Made by a program: the position numbers and the translations under genes. From Bettongia penicillata ogilbyi (Eukaryota > Chordata > Mammalia > Diprotodontia > Potoroidae): a stretch of DNA of 64,000 nt. Under the pieces are notes generated by a model. That model had not been told where the DNA came from, did no database searches, and was given only the letters and a program-made list of their open reading frames with translations. The stretch covers positions 359,420-423,419 of the forward strand of contig JAJHZJ010000807.1 of assembly GCA_023548195.1 (NCBI GenBank). The letters are read 5' to 3'. Positions 23,980-36,600 of the stretch are shown here, in pieces; positions within the stretch are counted from its first letter, which is position 1, and every line of letters begins with the position of its first letter.

Positions 23980-25530
23980 TGCATTAGGTTGTATTGCCCT
24001 TATGGATTTCAAGTCCTTTTAGTGTTTCACAAGACTAAGCAAAAATAACCAGAAGGGGCTTCATCTAATTTACACAACTAATTTCATTAGTGATAGGAAA
24101 AGTGTTTTTACTTTCCTCTTCCAAACAAGCATATTAGCAACTATATCAATATGGAATTGCCTTACTATTTCCATGGAATTAGTTCTTCTACACTTACTTG
24201 GTGCCTGCCAATTGTAGAGTTGATATCACACCCTAGATATCTTAACTGGGAAGACAGAACATCTGAGCCTTAGTACTGCTCTGCCATTTGTTGGCTATGT
24301 GATATTGGGAAAATCCATTAACCTCTTTGATCCTTTAGAGTACATATGTGAATTACTGTTATCATCATTGTCCTCCTCATAATTATGATTATCTCGCCAG
24401 GCACTTAATTAAATTAATATAGGTTATTCCCATTGAGGAAATTCTATCTACATTGCACATCACTATTTACTTATAACAGACTCACACATTTGGATGTAAT
24501 ATTTCAGGAAGTTTTCTATACAATAATTCTTACAGTCAGTTCTGTTGATGCTTTCTCGCCTCCTTACTTAATACCTCTACACCAAATCTTAGGAATAGAT
24601 ATGTTTATTTCTTGGGTAAATTAATCTATTTAGATGTGAAAATCCTGTCCTGGAATTAAATCACCTTAATTATTGAATGAATATGATTTATAACACATCC
24701 AGCCAACCATCCAGGACATCTTGGCATCTTCTCTGCCCTCTTGTATATACCGCCCAGAACCTTCTTCCTCATCTTACTATAGGTACAGTATTCAAAGGAA
24801 CAATATTTTTAAAAATGGTATGCCAATTGATTTCCCTGTGAAACAACTCATAAATCTCATGATTCCATGGAAGAAAATACCCTTTTAGTGTCATTGCTGT
24901 CTTATATGAGCTCATTATTTCCATTAAAATGAAAGCTCCCTAAAGTTAGGACAATCTCACTTTTTTGTATTTCTCTTCCAAGTGCTTAATAAAAATCACT
25001 GACATTTTGAATTATTTAATAAGCATTCACTCATGGAGAGGGTATTATGTGTCCAGAGTCCTATGACTAGTATTTCCATAAGGAGAACTTAAACTCAAAT
25101 CTTCCTGACTCCAACAATAGCCATCTATCCACTGTATCCCTGTTCCTCTCATTTGTTTTGTTATTATTACTTTCATTATTATTTCCATCATCAGCTTCCT
25201 GATCTGAGAAGTGATAGGGTTATATTTCTTTATTTAAGTGACTCAAAGTCCTCAAAATTACATACTCTTTATTTAATTAAATTTTGAAGACAAGGCACAG
25301 TTCTAGATCTTCCAGCCATGGATGTTAAAGCTATGGATCATCCAGAAGGACTTTGGTCAGTGCCTTGATAATGACAGAGAATTAACATCTGGCAGTTTCC
25401 TATAAACCACTCCTCCATGTTTCTCAGCAAGGGCAGTAGTTGTGGTTTCAGCATTTCCTTAAACTTCTCTACACTTTTTGCAATACAATGTGAATGGCCA
25501 CTCAGATAGATTTGCAGGATGGCATGCCAT
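23980..25530. other. Unique-looking sequence with small repeat remnants
   Basis: No gene seen. A MIR-like remnant is at about 24245-24360 ("gctatgtgatattgggaaa"), and an L2-like tail at about 24930-25010 ("ccaagtgcttaataaaaatc"). The remainder is unassigned. Confidence 0.5.
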
Positions 25531-25534
25531 AAAG

Positions 25535-25725
25535 GAAATGTTGATGGACTTTGAACAAGGAGATTGAGTTCAAATCCCACATTAAGGAAGTCACATGAAT
25601 TCTCAAAGTCTTAGTTTTGTCAGTTGTGAAATGGGAATAATAATACTTGCAAAATTTCTTCATGGGACGATTATAAGGAAAACACTTAGAAAACCTTAAA
25701 ATATTTTACAAATGTAAGTTATAAT
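25535..25725 (+). mobile_element. CORE-SINE remnant
   Basis: "gagttcaaatcccacattaa", "cttagttttgtcagttgtg", "aacccttaaaatattttac"-type text: a sense CORE-SINE with part of the middle lost. Confidence 0.6.
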
Positions 25726-25807
25726 TACTTGGATACATTGCCTTTTTGATTCTTTCTTGCTCTTACCACTTTAAAAAATTCCTTAATATGTGTCAGTAAT
25801 GCATTAA

Positions 25808-25864
<57 letters not shown>

Positions 25865-26042
25865 CAGAGAAAGAGATAGATATGTGCATATACATATATA
25901 TACATGCACATACATACATGTACACACTTATACAAATACATATATACATATACATACAGTCTTGTATATACACATATACATATATTTACACATACATATG
26001 TGTATCCATACATCTATACATAAATACATATATACTTACACA

Positions 26043-26108
<66 letters not shown>
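25808..26108. repeat. Compound microsatellite (TA)n-(GA)n-(TACA)n-(TC)n
   Basis: A (TA) run at 25808-25820 is followed by a GA tract to about 25880, then alternating TATACA/CATA sequence to about 26040, then a 64-base TC tract at 26045-26108. The GA and TC tracts are complementary inverted arms. The overlapping frames (up to 119 codons) are translations of this repeat and not genes. Confidence 0.95.
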
Positions 26109-26111
<3 letters not shown>

Positions 26112-26119
26112 ATTTCCTG

Positions 26120-26510
26120 GTCTGAAATTCATAGAATTGCAAGAAATGATAAATGGTACTCTTTCTGAGAAAACTAGAAAAGACTTGCATGGAGTGATAC
26201 AATCAATCAGAATTATCTATACAATTACAATAATGATGTAAAGAAAAGCAATTTTCAATTGAAACATTATGCTCTATAATGACTATTTACCATATTATAT
26301 ATAATAATGGAGCTATTGACCTACTGACATAAAGATAATGGAAAAAACACAGAGAAAAGTAAATTTTTGGATATGACTAATGTGAGAAATTGTTTTGCTT
26401 GACTATGCTGATTTTTGCAAGGGATTTTCTTTAGTGGAGGTGAAAGGAGGAAGATAGATATGAATGGGGTAAGCATAGGCTTCCGAAAACAAAAATAGAA
26501 ACAAAACATG
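26120..26510 (+). mobile_element. L1-type 3' fragment, sense
   Basis: The order "agaaatgataaatggtac", "acaattacaataatgatg", "gagaaattgttttgcttgac", "gctgatttttgcaaggg" matches an L1 3' end subfamily also seen at 52470-53000. No coding potential remains. Confidence 0.6.
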
Positions 26511-28170
26511 AGAACAGAACAGAAGGAAGGTCAGAAGGAATCACCAATCAGCAGGAAAGCTATGGAAGTTATATTTTGACTTATTTTATCCTTAAAAGGA
26601 AAAAAAAAGGAAAAATACTAGCTGCACAGAAGAGATTTGCAATTTTATGCCCAAGCCTTCCTCCCTTTCGCACTTGTTATATATTTTTAAAATTAATTTC
26701 ATATTTTATTTTTCCCAGTTACGTGTAAAAATAGTAGAGTTCCAAATTATCTCCCCTCCTCCATCCTCCAAATCCCCTCACTGAGAAGTTAAGGAATTTG
26801 ATATAGGATATACATGTGTGAACATGCAAACTATTTCCATAATAATCTTTTTGTAAAAGAAAACATAGCCAAAAAAAATTCAAGAAAAAATAAAGTAAAA
26901 GGAAAAAAAAATATTCTTCAGTCTTCATTTGGACACCATTGAGTCTCTGGAATTGGATATAATTTTTTGTCATTAGGCCTTCAGAATTACCTTGGATCAT
27001 TGTATTGTTGAGGGCACCTAAGTCATTCACAGCTGATCATCTTACAATATTACTGTTACTTTGTACATAGTACATTTCACTTTGCATCAGCTTATGTGAG
27101 TCTTTCCGGGTTTTCCTGAGAGAATCTTGCTCATCATTTCTTATCACACAATTATAATCCATCATAATAATATATTACACTTTGTTTAGCCATTCTTCAA
27201 TTGATGGGATAATTCCTCAATTTCCATTCCTTTGCCAATAGGAAAGGGAAAAAAAAAAACAAACAGAAAACAAACAAAAAAAAACCTACTACAAATATTT
27301 TTGTGCATATAGGTCCTTTTCTTTTTTGATTTTTTAAATCTCTTTTGGGATACAGACCTTGTAGTGGTATTGGTAGGTCAAAGGGTTTTATAGCCCTTTG
27401 GACATAGTTCCTAATTGCTGTAAAGAATGGTTGATTAATTCACAACTCTTGCAACAATGCATTAATGTCTCATTTTTTTCCATATCCTCTTCAACATCTG
27501 TCCTATTAACCAAGGTTTGGGGTAACAACTCAGAATTTTTTTGTGTTTCTCCAATCAACGGTGAGTTACACCATTTTTGTCTGTATTGCTATAGATGGCT
27601 TTGATTAATTCACCTGAAAACTGAGGATGTAATTTTGATCCAATATCATTTGAGGAACGGTTCTTATTCTTATAAATTTGTCTTAGTTCTCTATATGCTT
27701 GATAAATTATACCCTTATGAAAGAAGCCTACTTTGATTTTTCATTGTTACAATTGTTCAGCGTATTTTCGTCTTCCCTATGTCCCTAATTTATTCTGTTT
27801 TCTCTTTCCTCTTTCACCCTGTCCGTCCGCAAAGGGTTTTGCTTTTGATTACCCCTGCCCCAAATATACACTTCCCTCTGTTCACCGCCCACCCTTATCC
27901 CTTTCCCCACCCACTTTTCTGTAAGATAATATAGTTTTCTATACTTAGTTACATGTTCATTTTATTCCCTCTTTGAGCCAATTCTGATGTAAATAAGGTC
28001 CATTCAATCCACATCACTTATAAGTATCATATTCCCAGGTAGGATTGTACAGTTTAACCTTGAGTCCCTTATGATTTTCCTTTCCTATTTATCTTTTTTA
28101 TGTTTCTCTTGAGTCTTGTATTTGAAAGTCAAATTTTGTATTTAGCTCTTTACATCAAGAATGCTTGAAA

Positions 28171-28227
28171 GTCCTCTATTGCATTGAATGTCCTCTATTG
28201 CATTGAATGTCCTCTATTGCATCGAAT
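28171..28227. repeat. 19-bp unit in three tandem copies
   Basis: "gtcctctattgcattgaat" is repeated at 28171-28189, 28190-28208 and 28209-28227; the third copy differs at one base. It lies in the antisense ORF1 of the L1 above. The gain of 38 bases is not a multiple of three, so it would shift the ORF1 frame. Confidence 0.95.
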
Positions 28228-28872
28228 GTCCATTCCCCACCTCCCAATGAAGGTTTATACTCACTTTTGCTGAGTAGGTGATTCTTGGTTGTTGTTCTAG
28301 CTCTTCTGCCCTCTGGCATATCGTATTTCAAGTCTTATGATCCTACAACGTAGAAGCTACTAAATAATGTCTTATTCTGACTGTGATTCCATCATACTCA
28401 AGTTGTTTCTTTCTGGCTGCTTGCAATATTTTCTATTTGATCTGTTAGTTCTGGAATTTGGCTTTACTGTTCCTGGCAATATTCATTTGGGATCTTTCTA
28501 GAATATCAGAACAGTTTTCCTTGATAGTTTCTTGAAATATGATGTCTAGACTCTATTTTTTTATCATGGTTTTCAGGTAGTCCAATAATTTTTAAATTAT
28601 CTGTCCTAGATCTATCTTCCAGATCAGTTTTTATCCCAAGGAGATATTTCAAATTGTCTTCTATTATTTCATTCTTTTGATTTGTATATTCTTTCTCAAT
28701 TTCTCATATCTATCTTCAGTTTAATTATCTTCAATTCTAATTTTAAGGACTAATTTTCCTTATTACCTCCTTTACCATTTGTCCAATGCTACTGTTTAAA
28801 GAGTTTTTCTCCCTCTTCAGTGATTTTTTTGTGTTGGTTTTTTTTTTCCATTTGCCCAATTGTTCTTTTTTA

Positions 28873-29848
28873 AAATAATATTTTGTTTTCTCCAGTTCTA
28901 TATAAAGATAAATTTTCACATTTATTTAAAAAGAGTCCCAAATTTTCTCTCTCCCTTTCTTATCTATCCACTCTGTGAGACAGTGAGCAATCTGGTATGG
29001 GTTATATATGTTCAATCATACAAGTCATATTACCATATTGGTCATATTGTGAAAGAATACATAGACCCAAAGGAAAAAAATATGTTTAAAAAATACAGAA
29101 AGTGAAAAATAGTATGCTTTGATGTTCATTTAGTCTTCATCAGTTATTTTTATGGAGGTACATAGGATTTTTCATCATAAGTCCTGTGGAATTGTTGTGG
29201 ATCATCTTATTGCTGAGAATAGCTAAGTCATATCCAGTTGATTGTCATATACTATTGCTCTTACTATGTACAATATTCTCCTGGTTCTGCTCACTTCACT
29301 CAGCATCAATTCATACAAGTCTTTCCAGGTTATTCTGAAACAATTTCTTATAACATAATAATATTCCATTGCAATCTAATAACATAACTTGTCCAGCCAT
29401 TCTCCAATCAGTGTGCATCCCCTTAATTTCCAGTTTTTTGTCACAGTAAAAAGAATGTCTCTTTGTACAAATGGATCTCTCCAACACCTTTTTTAATCTC
29501 TTTGGGATATAGACTTAGAAGTGGTATTGCTGGGTTAAAGGACATGCACAGTTTTAAAACCCTTTGGGCATCATTTCAAATTTCTCTCCAGAATGGTTAT
29601 ATCATTTCACAACTCCATCAACAATGTATTACAGTGCCAATTTTCCCCCATCCCATCCAGTGTTTATTCTTCTCCTTTTATGTCATATTAATCAGTCTCA
29701 TAGGTGAAATGTGGCACAAATTTTTTTTAAATTTGTATTTCTCCAATCAGTAGTGATTAAGAGAATCTTTTTCCTACGACTATAGATTATTTCGGTTTCT
29801 TCATCTGACAAACTCCCTGCTCATATCCTTTGACCATTTATCAATTGG
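28873..29848 (-). mobile_element. 5'-truncated L1 inserted in the ORF1 of another L1
   Basis: Antisense L1 3' portion: 3' UTR "aaattttctctctcccttt", "gttctgctcacttcactcag", "ctttgggatatagacttag", ending near "tttgaccatttatcaattgg". It is framed by an imperfect duplication of about 17 bases (28857-28874 and 29849-29865, "caattgt...ttttaaa"). On either side the host ORF1 sequence continues in order, matching the uninterrupted version at 14600-14640. Confidence 0.8.
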
Positions 29849-31239
29849 CAATTGTGATTTTTAAAGCATTCTTCTCCTCATTGACTTCTTGTACTTCTTT
29901 TAGTTTTTTATCTAATTTGTTTTTTAAGCTATTATTTTTTTCAGTTGGTTTCTTTTTTTCATGATTTTCTTGAATCACTCTCATTTATCTTCCCAATTTT
30001 CCCTCTATCTCTCTTACTTGATTTTCAAAATTCTTTTTCAGTTCTTCCAAGTCTTGAGACCAATGCTTTGTTTTGTTTTTTCTCTTGGAAGCTTTGCATA
30101 TGAGAGCTTTGACTTTGTTATCTTCTTCTGAATGTATGTTTTGATCTTCATTGTCACCATTGTAACTTTTTATGATCAGAATTTTTTCTGTTATTTTCTT
30201 TTCCTAGACTATTTCTTAACTTTTAACTATTTGTTGAAATACTGCTCTACTTCTAAAGTTGAGTGGTCATCATCCTAGATCTTAGCATTTTGTCTAGCTG
30301 TTTTCAGAGATATTTATAGGGACCTATTCATTTTCAGTTCTTCCAAGGTGGTATGATCTAAGGAGAGATGTTTATTAGTGTCCTGACCTGTGCTCCGGTC
30401 TTTGAGTAGTCACAAGTATTTTTCTGTGTTGGAACTGCTAGGGTCCCTTCTCAACTTGGATCACAAGTTCCGGTGTGCTCAAACTCCTCCTTGATACTGT
30501 CACCCAACATTGGGACTAAGATCCAAGTATGGGCAAAGAAATAGAGTCCTGCCTCGATGCCAGCAAGGAGATCCTAGTAATCTCCTTCTGACCAGCTATT
30601 CTGCCCCCTTATCATCTGTAGACTGAGAGCTCCAGAAGCAGCTGTTGAAGGTGCTGCTTCAGTGACTTCCAAGCCTGCTCCGGATTTGCTGGGACTGCAT
30701 CTCTGCTGGCACAGTCAGGATTGGACTGTGTTCCACTCTCACCCAGAGGTGCAACAAACCTTTCCTTCTGACCTTCTAAGTTGTCTTTGGCTAGAAAATT
30801 ATTTCACTCTCATTATTTTATGGGTTCTGCAGCTCCAGGAACCATTTTATGGAATTATTTAAAGTTGTTCAATTTTTGGGGAAGAGTAACAGAGTTTTCT
30901 CAACCATCTTGCCTCCACCTATTATATTTCACTATGTCTTTGGTAACCAGAATATGAACACAACAATTAAAAAAAAGACATGAAAGGCATGTTTGCTTTC
31001 TACCAGGTAAGAAAATATGTCTGTAACTAAAAATAAATGCAAAAAAACAAGGAAATTTTTTTGGAGGGTGGGAGCAGAAAATGAAGGCACCAGCAGCTGG
31101 AGGAGAAAATATCTCATTTATGATATCATGCCATAGGGTGATTATTTTCTTTTCAATCTAGAATTTTTTCCCTGTGTTTTTATTTCTAAAAAGAGGAACA
31201 TTTTACATTCCTAAGCTCATGCCAACCTAGTATTTTGAG

Positions 31240-31600
31240 AAAAGTGCCTTAGAATTAGGCAACCAGAATTTAAAGAGTTAAGAGCTGTGTAACAGTTAAG
31301 AGCTCAATGACCATGGACAACTCACTTAACCTCTAGTATTTTCAGTTTTCTTATCTGTAAAATTGGAATAATAGAATTTTCCAAGACATTCTTCAAAAAT
31401 GATGAATATGAATTTAAAAAGAGAAAACCTCAGTAGAATAGTGTAGTATGAAAGGATGAATTTTAGGTTAGAATAAGGAGACAGACTTTTGTTCTACCCC
31501 TCCTATGCTATTTAGGAGGTTCAAAAAATTCACTTCACATTGAGTGTCACTTTCTTAGTAAAATGAACTCATAATATTTACATTAATATACCTTAGGAGG
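31240..31600 (+). mobile_element. Two CORE-SINE remnants, sense
   Basis: About 31240-31400 ("gaccatggacaactcactta", "ttatctgtaaaattggaat") and about 31430-31600 ("gaattttaggttagaataag", "cttcacattgagtgtcactt"). Both are diverged. Confidence 0.5.
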
Positions 31601-31602
31601 CA

Positions 31603-31855
31603 ACTAGGTGGTATATCACATGGTGCTGGACTTGGATTCAGTAACACTCATCTTCCTGAGTTCTAATTTGGCCTCAGCTAGTTACTAGCTATAAGACCCT
31701 GGGCAAAACACTTAGCCCTGTTTGACTAAGTTTCCTCATATGTAGACAAAACTTGAGAAGGAAATGAAAAATTGATCCATTATCTTTGCCAAGAAAACCC
31801 CAGATGGGATCATGAAGAGTTGGACAAGAGTAAAAATTCTGAAGAACAAAACCTT
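31603..31855 (+). mobile_element. CORE-SINE (tRNA-headed), sense
   Basis: "aggcaactaggtggtatatc", "accctgggcaaaacactta", "ttatctttgccaagaaaacc", "gatcatgaagagttggacaa": full order of the family whose antisense copies sit at 17832, 20437 and 48918. Confidence 0.8.
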
Positions 31856-31997
31856 GGTAAATTTCTGTGAGGTACAGATTATGTAAGCAATATCGCATAA
31901 GGCACTATATGCAAGTGAATATTGGTTATTATTATCTCATTCTTTTCATTCTTTATTATCCTCATCCTCTTTATTAATTATTACATAGTAGCAGTAA

Positions 31998-32291
31998 GAG
32001 TGTGTTTGTCCTTCATTGCCAAAGACGACCACACCATCAGAGAAATGATGACATGACTTGCACTTGACTTTGATTTGAGTGAGGGAGGGCTGTGCAGGTC
32101 ACCAGCCTCACTTCTCCTCCAGAGCTATCTGAATCCAGTGACTGGATATTCATCAGGATGACTGGAGGTGACCCAGGATGAAGCAATTGGGGTTAAGTGA
32201 CTTGCCCAAGGTCACACAGCTAGTGAGTGTCATGTCTGAGGTGAGATTTGAACTTAGGTCCTCCCGACTCCTGCACCACCTCACTGCCCCA
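31998..32291 (-). mobile_element. RTE-tailed SINE, antisense
   Basis: Near full-length antisense copy: tail "tgtccttcattgccaaagac", body "gatattcatcaggatgactg", CORE "aagtgacttgcccaaggtca", head ending "caccacctcactgcccc". An imperfect duplication (31987-32000 "agtagcagtaagag" and about 32291-32307) is consistent with insertion. Confidence 0.85.
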
Positions 32292-32299
32292 GTAGTAGT

Positions 32300-33680
32300 A
32301 ATAAGAGAGAAATATCAAAAGAGCACTGTGCAAATGGCAGGAATAATTTAGATAGGAGGCAAGTCACTATGAAATTTTTCCTCTGTGCTTTTTAATATGT
32401 AACAAAAAGGATATTATTACTTTTCAGATTTGTGATACAATTTCAATGAAAAGTCTGTGTTCCCTAAGGGGGGGGCAAATATTTCAGAGAGAGTATGAAG
32501 CAATCTCTTTATAGACCTTAACCACCTCACAGAGTACTTAAGATTAATTAGAAAATGGTTTTAAATAGCTTTGAGAACTCTGATTAATAAATACTGTCAA
32601 ACTAATTTATTATTTTTAATATAGATCACATCCCTCTGAATCAAAGATGTCACTTCTGAAGGGATTACTAATAAACTCCATTCAACACTGTTGATAAGTG
32701 CTATATCTTCTTGAATCCCAGTAATAATGCATAAATAAATTATTGGGCCTGATCTCTTATCCTAAAGGCTTGAGTATACAGAAAAAATAAGAATTCCATT
32801 CATCTTCGAGGTGGAAAGCCTATGAGTTGACTAATCCAGTTGTACTTTTTTCAAAGTGTGAATTCAGGTCTTTAAAATAACTTAAGAAAATCTCACACGT
32901 CTCTTTTGCCTTAGGCAGCTTGTGATGTTTCCATCAATGAATCTATCAATGAGCACTTTGAACTCTTAAATATTGTGGCTACCTTTAAAGCACCAAGTAT
33001 TTAGATTCATTTTGTGAAGTCCACTCTGCCACTGACAAAGTAAAGTGATTCAAATTCTCAAAGTATCCCTGAGATCTCATCTTTAAATGGGCACAGAAAA
33101 CTTTGTGCCCAGTGCCTTTTCTTTTTTCACTTTGTTATCCGAAAGAAGCATAATCCCTCTCTCTACATAGGTACTGATCTAGGCAACTCAGTGCTACTGA
33201 ATTTATTCTATGAAAGAACAAATAGACTTTCCTTAGACAGCTTGACTGTTTACAAATTTGACATATTCATATAGTTTAAACACTTTAAAGTTACAAGGAA
33301 ACTTAAGATCAGGGGTACAGAGCTAGAAAGGACATCAAAAGGTCATCAGGTCTAAAACTTTCATCATTTTATTTTGCTTTAATTCTTATGTTTTTTTTTT
33401 TGTTTTGTTTTTACATCACCTCCATTTCCAAGGACATCTGTAGTCCCTCACCAAGTTCTGCAATATTTGCATTTACTCCTAGGGTATTTTTTGTGCATTT
33501 GTTTTTGCAATTATACACAGCAAACCAATGAATAACTTTGAGCAAGTAGCTTTTTAAAAAAAAAATATCATTTCATGCTATATCACCACCCCCCACCCCC
33601 AAACAAATTCCTATTTACTTTTCAGGTCAGACTGAAAATTTATTATCTTTCTAAAAGTTTACTTAATGAGTGAATGGGGG
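32300..33680. other. No recognisable feature
   Basis: AT-rich sequence with a G run at about 32469 and a C-rich run at about 33587. No gene or clear repeat is seen. Text near 33300-33360 faintly recalls MIR/CR1 ends. Confidence 0.45.
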
Positions 33681-33685
33681 AAGGA

Positions 33686-36600
33686 GCCAAGATGGCAGAG
33701 TAGAAAGAAGCACATACGCTTAGTTCTTACCCCACAGCCCATAAAATACCTGTAAAGAAGAACTCTCCACAAATTCTAGAGCAGCAGAAACCACAGAACA
33801 ATGGAGTGGAGGAGATTTCTATCCTAGAGAGACCTGAAAGACCCATGGGAAAGATCTGTCATGCACCAGACCCAGAGCAGAGCCCAGCCCTGCCTTGGCC
33901 ACACGTCACCTAAAGGAGCAGATCCAAGCAGGCTTCAGGGACAGAATCTCCAGCAGCAGTGCAGGTCCCTCAACCCACAGGCACCAAAGGTCAGTGAGAG
34001 GGTCTTTTTGGCTGGCCAAGAGGGGAGTGGGGTGTCCTCCTAGCTCAGGCACCCTCAGGAGGCAGCAGTAGAGGTAGCAGCAGACGGGAGCTCCCAAAGC
34101 AGTCAGTGGCCCTCATCCATTGTTGAAGGTCTCCTCCTAAACGCCCTGAGGGAATTGAACTCTGTGTGGTGGCCCTGCCTGAACCTGAGCAACTGATCTT
34201 AATCTCACACTGAATAGCTGCCCTGCCCTTGCTTAAAACCCTTGCAGCTAGGGAGCAGCCCATCTGAATCTCTGCCTGCAGTACTGACTTGGCTGAACTG
34301 GAGGCAAGGTGGTTGTGGAAAGGAAACTGAGAAGTCAAGTAACTGGCTGAGAAAATGCCCAAAAAAAGGGAAGAAAAATAAGACCATAGAAGGTTACTTT
34401 CTTGGGGAACAAGTGTCTCCTCCCATCCTTTCAGATGAGGAAGAACAAGGCATACTGTCAGAGGAAGTCAAGGCCTCGGCCTCCAAAGAGAACTTAAATT
34501 GGGCTCAGGCAATAGAATAATTTAAAAAACAAGTTAGCAGATTACTAAAGGAGAACCAAAAAAATGCTGAGGAAAATAACAGCTTTAAAAAGAGGCTAAT
34601 GTAATTGGAAAAAGAGGTCCAAAAAGCCAAAGAGAAGGAGGAGGTTTTAAAAAGCAGAATTAGCTAAATGGAGGAGAAGGTTCAAAAGTTCACTGAACAA
34701 AATAATTTCTTGAAAGAAAGAATTGAGTTCAGGGAAACGAATGACTATGAGTTAAACCAAGCAGTTAGTAAACAAAATCAAAAATTTGAAAAAAATAGAA
34801 GATAATGTGAAACATCTCACTGGAAAAACAACTGACCTGGAAAATAGATCCAGGAGAAATAATTTAAAATTATTGGACTACCTGAAAGCCATGATCAAAA
34901 AAAGAAACTAGACATTATTTTTCATGAAATTATCAAGGACAACTTCCCTGATGTTATAGAATCAGAGGGCAAAATAAATGTTGAAAGAATTCATCGATCA
35001 CCTCCTGAAGGAAACTCGAACACAGAAACTCCTAGGAATATTGTGGCCAAATTTCAGACTTCCAAGATCAAGGAGAAAATACTGCAAGCAGTTAGAAAGA
35101 TATAATTTGTGTACTGTGGAAATACAATCAGGATAACACAGGATATGGCAGCATCAACATTAAGGGATCAAAAGGCTTGGAATGGAATATTTCAAAAGTC
35201 AAAGGAACTGGCATTGAAACCAAAAATCACTTACCCAGCAAATGTGAGTATAATACTTTAAGGGAAAAAAATGGTCATTCAATGATGTAGATGATTTTCA
35301 ATCACTCATGTTGAGAAAAAGATCAGATCTGTATACAAAAAATTTGACTTCCCAAGACAGGAATCAAGAGAAACATGAAAAAATAAACAGGAAATAAAAA
35401 TCATAAAAGACTCTCTAAAGCTGAACTGTTTACATTACTGCATGGAAAGAAAATACTTTTAACTCTTGAATCTTTTCTCAGTATTTGGGTAGTTGGAGAG
35501 ATTGTGCATATGCACACAAACACACACATACACATAGATGGATAGAAAGTACAGGGTGTGTTATATCAGAAGAGATGATATCCACACACACAGAAATGAA
35601 ATAAAATAAAAATTAAAGGGGGAAGGAGGAAAATTCCAGGAAGAGAAAGGGAGTAATGGAATGGGGCAGGCTATAACTCATAAAATAGATAAGAAAAATC
35701 TTATTCAACAGAGGAGATAATGGAGAAGGGGAGAGTGGAAAAATAAAGCTACTCTGTCCACATGTGGCTGAAGGAGGGAATAAAATGCTCACTAAATGTG
35801 ACATGAAAATTTATATTACAGTACCGGAAAGTAGGAGAGGAGGTGACAAGTGGGGGGAGGGGAATGTTAGAAGAAGGGCAGATGGGAGAAGGAAGTCAGT
35901 AGAAATAAATACTTTTGAGAAGAGACAAGGTCAACTTTAGGGGGAAAAAATGAGGGGGGATAGAGTAGGACAGAGGGCAGTATAATTAGTATTACACAAC
36001 ATGATTACTATGGAAGACTTTTGCAAAACAACACATATTTAGTCTCTCCCTAAGAAAAATCTCTGGGTCCAGATGGCATTGCAAATAAATTCTGTCAAAT
36101 ATTTAAAGAACAACTAATTCTAATACTATACAAACTATTTGGGAAAATAGGTGAAGAAAGAGCTTTACAAAATTGTTTTTATGATACAAATATGGTGCTG
36201 ATAGCTAAATTGGGAAGAGCCAAAATAGAAAAAGAAAATTATAGACCTATTTTCCTAATGAATATAGGGTAAAAATTTTAAATAAAATGTTATCAAAGAC
36301 ATTCCAACAAGTGATCTCAAGGATGATACATTATGACCAGATAGTATTTATACCAGGAATTCAGGGCTGGTTTAATATTAGGAAAACTATCAATATAATT
36401 GGCCATATCAACAAAAAAACTAACAGAAATCATATTATTATCTCAATAGATGCATTTAAAAAATTGACAAAATACAACACCCATTCCTATTAAAATAGTA
36501 GAGGGCATAGAAATAAATGGAATTTTCCTTAAAGAGATAAGTAACATCTATCTAAAACCATCAGAAAACTTTAATGGTGATAAGCTAGAAGCATTTCCAG

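Larger units (their letters stand above)
26690..30920 (-). mobile_element. L1 lacking most of ORF2, antisense, interrupted by a second L1
   Basis: Read on the minus strand, the 5' end is near 30918 ("ggcaagatggttgagaaaac"). A GC-richer leader (about 30250-30900) and an ORF1-like region (about 30250 down to 28100) follow. The inter-ORF pyrimidine-rich block, seen here as "tatccctttccccaccca", lies at 27765-28100. Directly after it comes the ORF2 3' end and 3' UTR (26690-27765, e.g. "tcaaagggttttatagcc"). The endonuclease and most reverse-transcriptase sequence is absent. Either the element was deleted internally or two insertions abut. Another L1 piece (28873-29848) sits within ORF1. Confidence 0.7.

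Noticed and set aside
25882..26241. 119-codon frame with Ser-Leu and Tyr-Ile-His repeats
   Set aside because: It is a translation of the (TACA)n and (TC)n microsatellites.
28171..28227. CRISPR-like short direct repeats
   Set aside because: The units are directly tandem with no spacers, lie in a decayed L1, and the genome is mammalian.
33861..34520. Overlapping frames on both strands in GC-richer DNA, suggestive of a gene
   Set aside because: The region is the L1 leader and start of ORF1; similar sequence recurs near 41.6-42.0 and 44.5-44.9 kb.
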